64,000 nt of DNA from Dechloromonas sp. CZR5 (GCF_008711155.1 NZ_VUYQ01000003.1:186001-250000); one strand, 5' to 3'. Positions 47,402-57,556 are shown, numbered from the stretch's first letter. The notes: generated from the letters alone by a model not told the origin. Numbers and translations: made by a program.

Positions 47402-50380
47402 TCAGAGGTGGTTTACATCCTGGAAGAAGAGCCAGGCGCCTTGGCTGATGACGACTTTCACTTTTTCCGGTTGTGTGGAACGGATGGTTCCGGTGGTGCC
47501 TTCGGCGCTCAATTGGCCAGCGGCAATCTTCTGGCCTTGTTCGTTATAGGCTTCATAAGGCATGTTGGCGTAGAGTGCGCCGCTCTGTGGATCACCGCCG
47601 ATCAATCCCGCGACGTTGAGCCGTTGGCTATAGCTGATCTTTTCGGTGATGTTTGTCTGAGCCAGATTCAGTTCCCCGGCGGATGGCGAGCTGGGCAGTT
47701 CGACAGCTGCCGACTTCGGCCCCGTCCACTCCTTCTTGGAAGCCTTGAATTCCACCTTCTTGGGCGCATGCAATTCGATGTTGCCGCCCTCGATCTTGAG
47801 GTAAGCCCCCTGGGCGGTAGCGAGGATTTTCTGTTTGGCGCCGGCGGTGAGTTTGCCGGTGGTGCTGGCGAAGGTCACTTTCTTGTCGGCGGCAGCCGTG
47901 GTCTTGCCGCTCTGGCTTTGCAGGCTGACCGCACCGCTGGCGGCATGCAGGTGGATGCCGGTTTCCTGATTGGGTTTTTGTTTGTCGGTGGCCTGGCCGG
48001 CGGTGAAGATTGCCAGGCCCTCCTTGACGGCGAGGCTGTGGTTGCCCTGGGCGATGAAGTTGGTGTCGTGCCCGGTGGCGATGGCGAGGTGCTTGCCGGC
48101 GGCGAGGAGGTGGTGTTCCGGTGTCAGCAGGGCGATGCCGGCCGGGGCGCTCAGGTGCAGTTGCGGCTGGCTCCAGGCGGGGACGGTGCCGGTGCCGCCG
48201 AGGGTGGCCTTGATACCGCCGCCTTGCCCAGTGTCGGTGTTTGCGCCACAGCGGGCGGTGGCGCTCAAGGCGGTTTCGGCCTGTTGCAGACTGTCGATGG
48301 CCGGGAGTCGGTCGGCCTGGGGATCGCCCTTGAGTCCGGCGTTCTGCTTGTGGGCGAGATCGGCCAGGCTGTGGCTCAGGGCTCTGGCCGCCTGGGTCTG
48401 GGCGATTGCCTCGCGGCTGTCGAGGTGCGTGCTGCTGGCGTTGGGCCGGACATCGGCGCTGAGGAGCAGTCCGTTACCGGCGCGTAGCGCCAGGCTGGCC
48501 TGGGTTTGCAGTTCGCCGCCGTGGCCGCGGTCGGCTTGCCGGGCATTGTCGGTTTGCTGTTTGAGGTGGCCCAGTTGTAGGGTGCTTTTGTATTGGGTAG
48601 TGGCCAGTTCGATGCGGGCTTCGCCGGGGGTATCGTCGAAGACGAGCTGGTTGAACCCGCCCTGCCCGCTCTTGCTGGTGGACAATTGCTGGGTCTTGAG
48701 GCCGGAGAGGCTGGCCTGATGGGTGTGGGCGAGGTCTTCCTGGCCGGCGAAGAAGGCCGGGGCATTGGCGCTGGTTTGCTGGGTGCCGCCGGCAATCCGG
48801 TTGCCCGGGGCATCGGGATTGCCGCTGCCGTTGTAAGCGGTGCCGACGATGAGAGGACGGTCGATGTTGCCGTTCTGGAAGGCGACGAGGACTTCTTGCC
48901 CGGGACGTGGAACGAGATGGCCGCCCCAGTTGGCGCCGGCGACCGGGGTCATGACGCGCAGCCAGACGCCGAGGCTCTGGTTGGCCGGGGCGTTGTTCGC
49001 TCCTGTCGGGTGGTCGTGCCGGGCACCGGCGTCCTGTCCCCGTTGCCAAGGGAACTGGACGCGGACACGGCCGTCGCGGTCGGTATGGGTGGGGCCGCCG
49101 TCGCCCACGACGATGGCCGTCAGCATGCCGCCGGCAGTCGGCCGGGGATGGATGGCGCGACCATGGGCATCGTTCATCAGCGGCTTCCAGGGGATACCGG
49201 CGCGGATGGCGGTGAGCGCGTTGCGGTAGTAGTCGACGGCGGGTGTCTCCGCGGCTTCCCCTTCCCCACTGCCGATGAGATCGAGGGCGGCACGGGCTTC
49301 GCGTGTGATGGCGGTGATCAGGAACTGGCGTTGTTCAGGCTCGTCGCGGTCGTGTTCGGGGTGATCGGCGAGGGTGAAGGTGGTGCCGGGGGCCGCTGTG
49401 CGTACGGTGCCTTCGCCGGTGAATTGCTTGACGCGGGCATCGATGGCCTGGCGCTGGTTGCCGAGCATGCGTTCGCCGTGGGCAGTGGTCTGCCAGGCGT
49501 ATTGGCCGGGATCGTGCCAGGCGGCTGTGCGCGGTATCGGTCCGGCATCGATGGCGCTTGGGACGCTTTGCGTCCGGGTGGAGAGGCTGCGGTAGTCCCA
49601 GCTGCTGGCGTGGCTGTCGGTGGTGTCGAGCTGGCGCAGGCCGCTCCAGCGGTCGAGGCTGTCCTCGGCGAGGGTGGCGCCGGCCTGGGTGAAGCGGATG
49701 CGGGGCTGCGGGTTGGGCGTAAAGGCGCTGTTGGCGTCGGCGATGACGAGGGTGTGGCGGCCCAGGGTTTCGCCTGCATCCGCCTGGTGCTCGAACCAGC
49801 AGAAGAGACCTTCTTCGGCGAGCAGTCGTTTGAGGAAGGCGAGATCGCTTTCGCGGTACTGGGTGGTCATGCCCCGCTTGGGGTAGGCCGCCGGATCAGC
49901 CAGTTGCCAGCGCCAGGCAGGGACGAGCTTGCCCTGCCCTTTCCAGTCAGACAGGAGTTCGTCGACGATGTCGATGACGCTCTTGTCCTGAAAGAGGTAG
50001 CTGTCCCGGGTGTGGCCAAGGAAGGAGAGCCAGGGTTCGATGATGAGGCGGTAGCGGGCGAAGCCGCCGTCCGATCCTTCACGGGTGATTTGGGTGATGT
50101 GGCCGTGGAATGGGCGACTCAGGGTGCGCGAAGCAGACGTCTGCAGGTCGAGGCGAGCCGCTTGGCCGAGCAAGGCGGTGAGCGAGAGGTGGGCGTCGGG
50201 CGAGCGGGCGGTGAGCGCGATGCGGTAGCCGGCGTGTTCGCTGACCGGGCCGAGGGCTTCGTCGATATGGACGGTTTCGGCCAGAAGCGCATCGGGACCG
50301 GCCGGCGTGGTCAAGGTCAGCAAGCGGTCGGTCTGGCGCCAGCCGGCGCCGCCGGTGAGGGTGTCGAGGATGGTGTTCAT
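47402..50380 (-). CDS. vgrG: T6SS spike protein VgrG
   Basis: A 992-residue VgrG, the trimeric spike on the Hcp tube. The gp27-like part (about 1-370) has FHGHITQITREGSDGGFARYRLIIEPWL and YRESDLAFLKRLLAEEGLFCWFEH. The gp5-like part has HPRPTAGGMLTAIVVGDGG, DRDGRVRVQFPWQR and WGGHLVPRPGQEVLVAFQNGNID. A DUF2345 region and a beta-prism end follow, with about 100 extra residues. It lies just upstream of the effector gene, which it presumably carries. Confidence 0.93.
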   Translation of the reverse strand: MNTILDTLTGGAGWRQTDRLLTLTTPAGPDALLAETVHIDEALGPVSEHAGYRIALTARSPDAHLSLTALLGQAARLDLQTSASRTLSRPFHGHITQITREGSDGGFARYRLIIEPWLSFLGHTRDSYLFQDKSVIDIVDELLSDWKGQGKLVPAWRWQLADPAAYPKRGMTTQYRESDLAFLKRLLAEEGLFCWFEHQADAGETLGRHTLVIADANSAFTPNPQPRIRFTQAGATLAEDSLDRWSGLRQLDTTDSHASSWDYRSLSTRTQSVPSAIDAGPIPRTAAWHDPGQYAWQTTAHGERMLGNQRQAIDARVKQFTGEGTVRTAAPGTTFTLADHPEHDRDEPEQRQFLITAITREARAALDLIGSGEGEAAETPAVDYYRNALTAIRAGIPWKPLMNDAHGRAIHPRPTAGGMLTAIVVGDGGPTHTDRDGRVRVQFPWQRGQDAGARHDHPTGANNAPANQSLGVWLRVMTPVAGANWGGHLVPRPGQEVLVAFQNGNIDRPLIVGTAYNGSGNPDAPGNRIAGGTQQTSANAPAFFAGQEDLAHTHQASLSGLKTQQLSTSKSGQGGFNQLVFDDTPGEARIELATTQYKSTLQLGHLKQQTDNARQADRGHGGELQTQASLALRAGNGLLLSADVRPNASSTHLDSREAIAQTQAARALSHSLADLAHKQNAGLKGDPQADRLPAIDSLQQAETALSATARCGANTDTGQGGGIKATLGGTGTVPAWSQPQLHLSAPAGIALLTPEHHLLAAGKHLAIATGHDTNFIAQGNHSLAVKEGLAIFTAGQATDKQKPNQETGIHLHAASGAVSLQSQSGKTTAAADKKVTFASTTGKLTAGAKQKILATAQGAYLKIEGGNIELHAPKKVEFKASKKEWTGPKSAAVELPSSPSAGELNLAQTNITEKISYSQRLNVAGLIGGDPQSGALYANMPYEAYNEQGQKIAAGQLSAEGTTGTIRSTQPEKVKVVISQGAWLFFQDVNHL

Positions 50381-50408
50381 AGTCGGGTCTGCCGTGAGGG
50401 GCCTGGCT

Positions 50409-50873
50409 TTAGTGGAGTTCCCAGAAGCGGGCTTCGAGCGGGTACCGGATCTGGGCGGCGGCGCACAGGGCGTGTGCGTTGCTGCCGTTGGCGAGGCCGA
50501 TCAGCCCGCCTTGCGGGCCGCTGCCCGAGATGAAGGCGACGATGCCGCGCCGCCCGAAGAGGCGGTCGGCGATGTCGACTGGGCTATGGTCGATGGAGAA
50601 GGTTTCGGGGGGTGCAAAACAGTGGGCCAACCAGTCGGCCATGTCGTTGGCGCCGGTGAAGACGCGGCCTCCCGCGTGCGGGCCGGTCGCGATGCGCAGC
50701 GAGCCGGCGACCGGAACGCCCAGGGAGAGCATGGCCAGACTGGTCAGGAAAGCGCCATTGTCGAGGTGGGCGGCCTGCAGGTCGCAACCTGCCTCGACGA
50801 GTCGGGCGGCGTGACCGGCGGCGGCATGCTGCCGCCAGGCATTGGCGAATCCGCTATAGCTCAGGTTGAACAT
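50409..50873 (-). CDS. Tae4-like protein lacking catalytic residues
   Basis: A 154-residue protein that follows the plan of T6SS amidase effector 4: FANAW near the start, NGAFLTSLAMLSLGVPV where Tae4 has N-C-x-I-R-M-S, NDMADWLAHCF, GRRGIVAFISGSG, then GGLIGLANGS where Tae4 has GH-x-x-LWNG, and a RFWELH end. The catalytic Cys is Gly and the catalytic His is Leu or Gly. It is thus probably not an active amidase. It lies between clpV and vgrG. The comparison is from memory of the family and needs a structure search. Confidence 0.6.
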   Translation of the reverse strand: MFNLSYSGFANAWRQHAAAGHAARLVEAGCDLQAAHLDNGAFLTSLAMLSLGVPVAGSLRIATGPHAGGRVFTGANDMADWLAHCFAPPETFSIDHSPVDIADRLFGRRGIVAFISGSGPQGGLIGLANGSNAHALCAAAQIRYPLEARFWELH

Positions 50874-50893
50874 GGTCGACCTCCCTGCCCTGT

Positions 50894-53587
50894 CTATTTG
50901 ATGCTGTATTTGAATTCGCCATTCTTGCCGGCGCTGACCCTGATGCGCTCGACCGCCGCCCCTTCGGCCATGCGGGCGAGCACGGTTTCGGCAATCTCAG
51001 GCAACAGGGTTCCGTTGAGGATGTGATCGACGTTGCGGGCACCGGAGTCGACTTCGGTACACCGGCCAAGCACGGCATCGACCAGCTTGTCGTCCCAGAC
51101 GAAGTCGGCCTTGTGGTTGGCCGCGATGCGGTCGCGGATGCGCGAGAGCTTGAGTTCGATGATGCTGACCAGCACCCCGTCGGAAATCGGGTAGTAGGGA
51201 ACGACCTTCATGCGGCCGAGGAAGGCCGGTTTGAAGGATTTGAAGAGAACCGGCCGCAGGGCGTCGGCCAGTGCATCGGCTGCCGGCAGCTCGTCGGCCG
51301 CCTTGTTCAGGCAGGCTTGCATGATCTGGCTGGAGCCGACATTGCTGGTGAGGATGATGAGGGTGTTGCGGAAGTCGATTTCGCGCCCCTCGGCATCGTC
51401 GAGCACCCCCTTGTCGAAAACCTGGAAGAAGAGTTCGAGGACGTCAGGGTGTGCCTTCTCGACTTCGTCGAGGAGCACGACGCTGTAGGGGTTGCGCCGC
51501 ACGGCTTCGGTGAGGACGCCGCCTTCACCGTAGCCGACATAGCCCGGCGGCGAGCCTTTGAGGCCGGAAACGCTGTGCGCTTCCTGATATTCGCTCATGT
51601 TGATGGTGACGAGCTTCCGCTCGCCGCCGTAGAGGATGTCGGCAAGCGCCAGCGCGGTTTCGGTCTTGCCGACGCCGGAGGGGCCGACGAACAGGAACAC
51701 CCCCTTGGGCTTGTTCGGGTCTTCGAGGTTGGCGCGGGCTGTGCGCACTCGCTGGGCGACGGCTTCGAGGGCGTGGTCCTGGCCGATGACGCGCTCTTGC
51801 AGCAGCGGCTTGAGGTTCAATACGGTGGCGATTTCGTTCTTGACCATCTTGCCGAGCGGAATACCGGTCCACGCGGCGATGATTTCGGCCACGACATGGC
51901 CGTCGACCTGCAAGGGAACCATGGGCGACTCGCCCTGCAATTCGCGCAAGCGGGACAATGCCTTGTCGAGTTCGTCGTTGCCGGTCGTGGCGACCGGCTT
52001 TTTCGCGCCCTTTGCCTTGGGTTTGGCTTCGCTGGCGCCGCCCTCGCCGCTTTCCAGCTGGTTGCGCAGTTCGAGGATGCGATTGACCAGCGCCTTTTCG
52101 TCGTCGAAGCGCGCCTTGAAAATGGCCAGGTCGGATTCGATGGCGGCAACATGCTCCTTCAACTCCGCGATCCGCGTCTCATGCCATGCACCGCTTGCCG
52201 CTTCGCGCTCCAGCGCCGCCAGTTCGGCCTTTTCGCGCAGCAGGCGCTTGTCGGCCTCGTCAATCAGGGCCGGCGTGGCGCTTTGGCCGAGGGCGACTTT
52301 GGCGCAAGCGGTGTCGAGTACGCTGATTGCCTTGTCCGGCAGCTGACGGCCGCTGATATAGCGGTGTGACAGCCGCACCGCTTCGGTGACGGCTTCATCG
52401 AGCACGCGGATGCCGAAGTGCTTTTCCATCAACGGCACCATGCCGCGCAGCATGGCGGAAGCCAGGGTTTCGCTCGGCTCCTCGACCTTGACGACCTGGA
52501 AACGACGGGCCAGGGCGGCATCCTTCTCGAAATATTTCTTGTATTCGGCCCAGGTCGTGGCCGCCACGGTGCGCAATTCGCCACGCGCCAGCGCCGGCTT
52601 GAGCAGGTTGGCGGCATCGTTCTGGCCGGACTGTCCCCCTGCCCCGATCATGGTGTGTGCTTCGTCGATGAACAGAATGATGGGTTTCGGGCTTTTCTTG
52701 ACCTCGTCGATGACGTTCTTGAGACGGTTCTCGAACTCGCCCTTGACGCTGGCGCCGGCCTGCAGCAGGCCCATGTCGAGGGTGTGCAGCTCAACGCCGA
52801 GCAGCGGCGGCGGGACATCCTCTTGGGCAATGCGCAGGGCCAGCCCCTCGACGACGGCGGTCTTGCCAACGCCCGCTTCGCCGGTGAGGATGGGATTGTT
52901 CTGGCGGCGACGCATCAGGATGTCGATGACCTGGCGGATCTCGCCATCGCGACCGATGACCGGATCGACCTTGCCATCGCGGGCGCGCTGCGTCAGGTTA
53001 GTGGTGAATTGGTCCAGCGCCGGCGTCTTGCCGCCCTGCGGGGAGGCAGCGAGCAACGGATCGTCGCCCTCCCCGCCTTCCTGCGCGGCGCCCAAACCGG
53101 CTACTTCCGCGGCTTCGGCGGAGCCTTCGGTGACCTTGTCGAAATTGTGCTTGAGCTCGTCGAGTCGTACCTTGGACAACAGCTTGGAACCACGGAAGGC
53201 AAGCTGCGACAGCTCCGGCTCGGTAAGCAGCGCGAGCAGCACGTGACCGGAACGGATGCGCGGCAGGCGTGCATCCAGCGAGGCGATCAGCCAGGCTTGT
53301 TCCAGCAGCTTGAGGATGTGGGTCGAAAACACCGGAGTCCGTGTATTGCCATTCTTGAAGCGGCTGATTTCCTGATCCAGCTCCCGTTCCAGACCGGTTG
53401 GGCTGATGCCGCTGCGTTTGGCGATGACCTGCAGGTCAGTACCTGGTTTTTCGAGGATCGCCAATAGCAGGTGCTCGAGATCGACCTCGTAGTTGCCCCG
53501 TGCCATGCACAGGCTGGCTGCCCGCTCGGCTGCCTGGCGGCAGGTGGTATTGAGTTTGCTGATCAGGGTCTTCAGGGAGGTGCTCAT
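50894..53587 (-). CDS. clpV: T6SS ATPase ClpV (TssH)
   Basis: An 897-residue AAA+ unfoldase that disassembles the contracted TssBC sheath. It has an N-terminal Clp-N domain (MARGNYEVDLEHLLLAIL), a first AAA module with Walker A GEAGVGKT (about 235), a coiled-coil middle (about 420-560), and a second module with Walker A GPSGVGKTE (about 630). ATG 53587 is preferred over 53638. It is in the leftward operon after tssG. Confidence 0.95.
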   Translation of the reverse strand: MSTSLKTLISKLNTTCRQAAERAASLCMARGNYEVDLEHLLLAILEKPGTDLQVIAKRSGISPTGLERELDQEISRFKNGNTRTPVFSTHILKLLEQAWLIASLDARLPRIRSGHVLLALLTEPELSQLAFRGSKLLSKVRLDELKHNFDKVTEGSAEAAEVAGLGAAQEGGEGDDPLLAASPQGGKTPALDQFTTNLTQRARDGKVDPVIGRDGEIRQVIDILMRRRQNNPILTGEAGVGKTAVVEGLALRIAQEDVPPPLLGVELHTLDMGLLQAGASVKGEFENRLKNVIDEVKKSPKPIILFIDEAHTMIGAGGQSGQNDAANLLKPALARGELRTVAATTWAEYKKYFEKDAALARRFQVVKVEEPSETLASAMLRGMVPLMEKHFGIRVLDEAVTEAVRLSHRYISGRQLPDKAISVLDTACAKVALGQSATPALIDEADKRLLREKAELAALEREAASGAWHETRIAELKEHVAAIESDLAIFKARFDDEKALVNRILELRNQLESGEGGASEAKPKAKGAKKPVATTGNDELDKALSRLRELQGESPMVPLQVDGHVVAEIIAAWTGIPLGKMVKNEIATVLNLKPLLQERVIGQDHALEAVAQRVRTARANLEDPNKPKGVFLFVGPSGVGKTETALALADILYGGERKLVTINMSEYQEAHSVSGLKGSPPGYVGYGEGGVLTEAVRRNPYSVVLLDEVEKAHPDVLELFFQVFDKGVLDDAEGREIDFRNTLIILTSNVGSSQIMQACLNKAADELPAADALADALRPVLFKSFKPAFLGRMKVVPYYPISDGVLVSIIELKLSRIRDRIAANHKADFVWDDKLVDAVLGRCTEVDSGARNVDHILNGTLLPEIAETVLARMAEGAAVERIRVSAGKNGEFKYSIK

Positions 53588-53600
53588 TGCGATGATGGGT

Positions 53601-54665
53601 CTATTGAATGAAATGGGTGAGATAAGTGGTGTCGGCACGGTCGTGCTTCTCGGGACGGCTCAACATGAAGCTGTCGTAGCCCAGGCGGCAACCGGTGCTA
53701 CCACCCAGCGTCGCCGGCTTCACGTCGTCGGCGCGCAGGATCGGCCTGATTTCGTATTCAAACTGGCCGCCGGTCGCCAGCGAGAGAATTTTCTCGAGCG
53801 CAGCCGCCAGTTCGCCCTTGGGGAGAAAGCCCATGTAGCGGTCATGGCGCAGGGGGCCGATATGGATGCGGACACGCAGGTTGCGCTGCCAGACACGCTC
53901 GCCGACCAAGGCGTTGCCGCCCAGCGTGGCATTTTGGCTGCCCAGGCAAGTGCGCTGTTCGCCCGGTACGACGTACCAGTGGCCCACGAACTGTTCGATC
54001 CGCACGGATTCGCGGAAATACCCGCCGAGCACCCGTTTCAGGGCCTCGGCCGAAACCGGACGCTGGCGGAGCAAGCCGGTCAGCCAGGCAATCGACTCGT
54101 CGTTGATGGCGCCCGGGGCGCTGCCCAGGCGTTCTCGCAATGCGTCGAAACCCTGGCCACCGAGCGCTAGTACCAGCGGCAGAAAACGGTTCTGTCGATT
54201 GGTTTCGTACAGGATCGGCAGGCGGTATTTCTTCCAGGCACGATAAAAATGGCCGACCGCGCGGTTGGTGAACAGATCGAGAAAGGCGCGTCCGGATTCG
54301 TCTTTCTTGAATCGGGCTTGACTGATGACCTGCTCGGTGTAGTGGATCGGCAGGGTACCGTTGATCCCCAGCATTCCCATGAAACTGGGGGTTAGCTCGA
54401 TCTGTTCGAGCTCGCCGGTGCTCAGGCCGTCATCGTCGAGGCGATAGCTTGGAATGACGGCATCGACCTGGCTGGGTGCAAAACCCAGGCGCAGCGAATT
54501 GCGGAAACGGATGCGTTCGTTCACGACATCGCTGCCCTGCCCGCGCACATGTCGAGCAAAGACGATTTCGTATAGACGAACCAGCTGGAAGAACTCGTAA
54601 CGCTCCGGCTCCTGCAGGCTGTGGTCGACTAGAGGAGGATCGAGTCGCCGTTGCGGGGTGCGCAT
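53601..54665 (-). CDS. tssG: T6SS baseplate protein TssG
   Basis: A 354-residue TssG: the opening EPERYEFFQLVRLYEIVFARH, then RFRNSLRLGFAPSQVDAV, LTPSFMGMLGINGTLPIHYTE, and a C-terminal RVRIHIGPLRHDRYMGFLP. It forms the baseplate wedge with TssF, TssE and TssK. It overlaps tssF by 37 bp. Confidence 0.95.
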   Translation of the reverse strand: MRTPQRRLDPPLVDHSLQEPERYEFFQLVRLYEIVFARHVRGQGSDVVNERIRFRNSLRLGFAPSQVDAVIPSYRLDDDGLSTGELEQIELTPSFMGMLGINGTLPIHYTEQVISQARFKKDESGRAFLDLFTNRAVGHFYRAWKKYRLPILYETNRQNRFLPLVLALGGQGFDALRERLGSAPGAINDESIAWLTGLLRQRPVSAEALKRVLGGYFRESVRIEQFVGHWYVVPGEQRTCLGSQNATLGGNALVGERVWQRNLRVRIHIGPLRHDRYMGFLPKGELAAALEKILSLATGGQFEYEIRPILRADDVKPATLGGSTGCRLGYDSFMLSRPEKHDRADTTYLTHFIQ

Positions 54666-56461
54666 CGGATCAATTCCTCTCCGGTCCGCTGGGAGACGAC
54701 CACCAGCTGGATAAAACTGTTCATGCCGACATAGAGTCCGAGGAAACGGTCGATGCAGCGGACGAAGACATCAAGGCCGCTACCGGCAAAGCTCGTTTCG
54801 TCGATGGTGAGCCTGACTTCCACGCCGCGCACGAAGCAGGCAAAGGGTTGCCCGGCCATCCACACCGTTTTTTCCGACTGGGTAATGGCCAGCACGCCTT
54901 CGATCTGGCGGCGACTGGCCGCGCTTCTCGGCAGGTCGTAGAGGGCCAGCATTTCCTGAAAAGCAGGCAGTCCACTCGCGGTGAGCGACAGGTGATTCAG
55001 TGAAAGGTGGGAAATGATGCGCCACTGGCCATCGCCCCGATGGTCGAAGCGACACGGCTGGCTTGGCTTGCGCAGCAGCTTGATCGAGCGGACGCTGGAG
55101 CCGCCTTCGAGAAACAGGTCACCGGATGGCAGGCCGACCGACATCAGGGTGGGCAGATCGCGATTGGTGCAGGTGAGTTGCAGGCTCAATACGTCCGTTT
55201 TGGGCTGTACCGGATCGAAATCGGCATCGACGATGGACAGCGAGGTCTCGTAGCCGGGGCTCGTTTCAGCCACCAGATGGTCGCGCTGGGCATACCAGTA
55301 GTAGCCGTTGCGTTCGGGCGTTTCGCCGTGTCGCAAGGAAAAGAAGGGGCGGAATTCGGTGATCGACTCGCCTTGCGGAGTCTGCCGCACGCGGCGGACC
55401 GAATCGATGGCATACACGTCGTAGGCAAATGCCCGCCGACTGTCGGCTACCACCGGATAGTTGGTCTGGCGGTTGCTGATCCGTATCGGATCGCCGCGCT
55501 GGGGAAAGAGGTTCACCACGGGCACACAACCCAGGCGCAGGTTGTGGGAAGTCAGCGTCTGCATCAGCCGCGAGGCATCGCTGTCGGCGCGGAGATCGCC
55601 CAGCGCCACATGCAGCCTGATTTTCCCCTCGTGATGAAGACTGGACGGGATTGCGACGATATGAATGTCGAAGAAATTGAATTTTTCCGGAAAACAGAAA
55701 TATTCGGTCAGGTGGCGATAGGCACTATGTGCCGTGGCCGGCATCTCGATGAGCGCCTCATCCTCCTCGAAACCGACCTCGCCGATCAGATTCTCGCGGG
55801 CTACCCGCCAACGTTGGTCGGCTCCGGCGGCATAAACCTTCAGTCTGCGCAGGAACAATGCGTCGCGTAGTGCCGAGGCTACAGAGGGCTCGGCATCGAT
55901 ATAGACCCGCAATGTGTCGAGCTTGCCAATCCCGCCCTCCTGGCCGGCACCGCGCAATGTCAGCGAAAACGACAGCAAGGCATTGCAGCCCACCGGCAGG
56001 CGAACCTCAGTGGGTGAATGGGCGATCGGATCGAAGTGCAATTCCTCCAGCGAGACCGGCGCCAGTTGGAGATTCCAAGCTGTCCGGAATTTGCAGACTG
56101 CCCCCTTGATCGGCCGGGAATGGAGCTCGGTACCGCGAGGAATGGTGGTAATCGACGTCAATTCCCCGCCGCCATGCTCGACGTGGGCGATCGAACAACT
56201 GGGGAAAGGACGCAGGTAGTGCGGGTAGAGGACATTGAGCAAGGCCTCTGTGAACTGCGGGTAGCTGTCTTCGAGCTTCTTGGAAACGCGCGCCGTCAGC
56301 AAGGCAAAAGACTGGATCATCCGCTCGACATGCGGATCGTCGCAGCCCTCCCCGGAAAGCAGCAACTGGGCGGCCAGCTTGGGATAGCGCTCGGCAAACT
56401 GCCGGGAGTGCTGGCGCAGGTAGGCCAGTTCTCGTTCGTAGTAGGGCAGCAGATCTTCCAT
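54629..56461 (-). CDS. tssF: T6SS baseplate protein TssF
   Basis: A 610-residue TssF of usual size: LLPYYERELAYLRQHSRQFAERYPKLA at the start, DPHVERMIQSFALLTARV, LLNVLYPHYLRPFPSCSI, and a C-terminal LGLYVGMNSFIQLVVVSQRTGEEL. It is a baseplate wedge component. It starts 1 bp from the tssE stop. Confidence 0.96.
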   Translation of the reverse strand: MEDLLPYYERELAYLRQHSRQFAERYPKLAAQLLLSGEGCDDPHVERMIQSFALLTARVSKKLEDSYPQFTEALLNVLYPHYLRPFPSCSIAHVEHGGGELTSITTIPRGTELHSRPIKGAVCKFRTAWNLQLAPVSLEELHFDPIAHSPTEVRLPVGCNALLSFSLTLRGAGQEGGIGKLDTLRVYIDAEPSVASALRDALFLRRLKVYAAGADQRWRVARENLIGEVGFEEDEALIEMPATAHSAYRHLTEYFCFPEKFNFFDIHIVAIPSSLHHEGKIRLHVALGDLRADSDASRLMQTLTSHNLRLGCVPVVNLFPQRGDPIRISNRQTNYPVVADSRRAFAYDVYAIDSVRRVRQTPQGESITEFRPFFSLRHGETPERNGYYWYAQRDHLVAETSPGYETSLSIVDADFDPVQPKTDVLSLQLTCTNRDLPTLMSVGLPSGDLFLEGGSSVRSIKLLRKPSQPCRFDHRGDGQWRIISHLSLNHLSLTASGLPAFQEMLALYDLPRSAASRRQIEGVLAITQSEKTVWMAGQPFACFVRGVEVRLTIDETSFAGSGLDVFVRCIDRFLGLYVGMNSFIQLVVVSQRTGEELIRCAPRNGDSILL

Positions 56462-56937
56462 CAGGTTCCTGGGCGCCGCTGGCGGCTGACCGAATATTGC
56501 AGGCTGGTTGGGGTCAACAGGGCATCAAAACTGACGGGTTCCTGCGCCGGGCGGACGACAAGAACTGCGTTGATCGAGAAATAGAGGGCGTTTACCGTTT
56601 TGCGTTGCAATTCCAGGTCGACGCGAACATCGCGTAACCGGGGTTCGTGTGCGGCGATGGCCGATTCGATGGAGGCGCAGATTTGCCGCCGATGATGAAC
56701 ATTGGCCAGGCTCAGCGCGGCAAAATCCGCCAGGCCGAAGCTGGCAACTGACCGACTGACCAGCGGCAGCGACTCGGCGGCTTCCTCGTCGAGCGCCATG
56801 CGGGTGTTGAGCAGTGCTTCGAGGTCACGGGCAACCGAATCCTTGAGTTGCTCAAGCGACAATCGACGCCGCACAGCCCCTACCGGCTGGTCGTCGAATA
56901 ATTTGTCGAAAAGGGAAGGTTCGAAGCCCTTGTTCAT
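56461..56937 (-). CDS. tssE: T6SS baseplate protein TssE (gp25-like)
   Basis: A 158-residue gp25-like protein: PSLFDKLFDD, LEQLKDSVARDLEALLNTRM, and a C-terminal DVRVDLELQRKTVNALYFSINAVL. It is the sheath-initiating baseplate protein. It is followed by tssF with a 1-bp overlap. Confidence 0.93.
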   Translation of the reverse strand: MNKGFEPSLFDKLFDDQPVGAVRRRLSLEQLKDSVARDLEALLNTRMALDEEAAESLPLVSRSVASFGLADFAALSLANVHHRRQICASIESAIAAHEPRLRDVRVDLELQRKTVNALYFSINAVLVVRPAQEPVSFDALLTPTSLQYSVSRQRRPGT

Positions 56938-56985
56938 GAAAAACGGCGGAACACCGGTTCCGCCGCGTTCTCCACGCAGGTGGTA

Positions 56986-57522
56986 TCAGGTGAGATTCGG
57001 CGTGTTGTTAGCCAGGTTCCATGCGCCCTGGATATTGACCTTGGTTCCCTTCTTGCCGTCGACCCCCAGTTCATCGTAGGTCCACTTCACTGCGGAATAT
57101 TTCAGCGCGAAGGTTTCCTTGGGAATCCCCTCCTCGACCACCGACGGGGAAACCGAGGAGACAATGGCGTTCTTCAGTTCGATTTTCAGGTACTGATGGC
57201 GGTTCTGCGAAGAGGACGGGCCGCCGGCATTGTTCTGGCCGCCCAGGGCACGATAGAAGTAAATGATGACATCGTTGACCACCAGGCCGGAGGAGCAGGC
57301 CTGGTACAGCTTGGGGCTGGAGGCATCGATGTCCTTGGTAAAGATCATTTCGCCATGCTCGACGCGTTCAGCGGTGTGCCCGCCCGCAGACGACGCGGTA
57401 GCCGACTTCGGCTGGCGCATGGTGTGCGCCCAGCTGTAAACCTCGACGGTGTCATTGTGCTTGGCATCGCGGGAATCGCCTTTGATGTCGCTGCTTTTGA
57501 ACTCGACGTAAATATCCTTCAT
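56986..57522 (-). CDS. hcp: T6SS tube protein Hcp (TssD)
   Basis: A 178-residue Hcp: VEFKSSDIKGDSRDAKHNDTVEVYSW, GEMIFTKDIDASSPKLYQACSSG, YLKIELKNAIVSSVSPS and KYSAVKWTYDEL. Hexameric rings stack to form the secreted tube. A strong GGAGAA site lies upstream. Confidence 0.95.
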   Translation of the reverse strand: MKDIYVEFKSSDIKGDSRDAKHNDTVEVYSWAHTMRQPKSATASSAGGHTAERVEHGEMIFTKDIDASSPKLYQACSSGLVVNDVIIYFYRALGGQNNAGGPSSSQNRHQYLKIELKNAIVSSVSPSVVEEGIPKETFALKYSAVKWTYDELGVDGKKGTKVNIQGAWNLANNTPNLT

Positions 57523-57556
57523 CTTCTGTGTTCTCCTGAACGGTTATGGGAAACGA

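Noticed and set aside
48593..50533. 646-residue plus-strand open frame
   Set aside because: It lies opposite vgrG, which has unmistakable VgrG motifs; the translation is Gly/Val/Ala-rich low-complexity sequence typical of antisense frames.
51023..52369. 448-residue plus-strand open frame
   Set aside because: It is antisense to clpV, with no recognisable domain.
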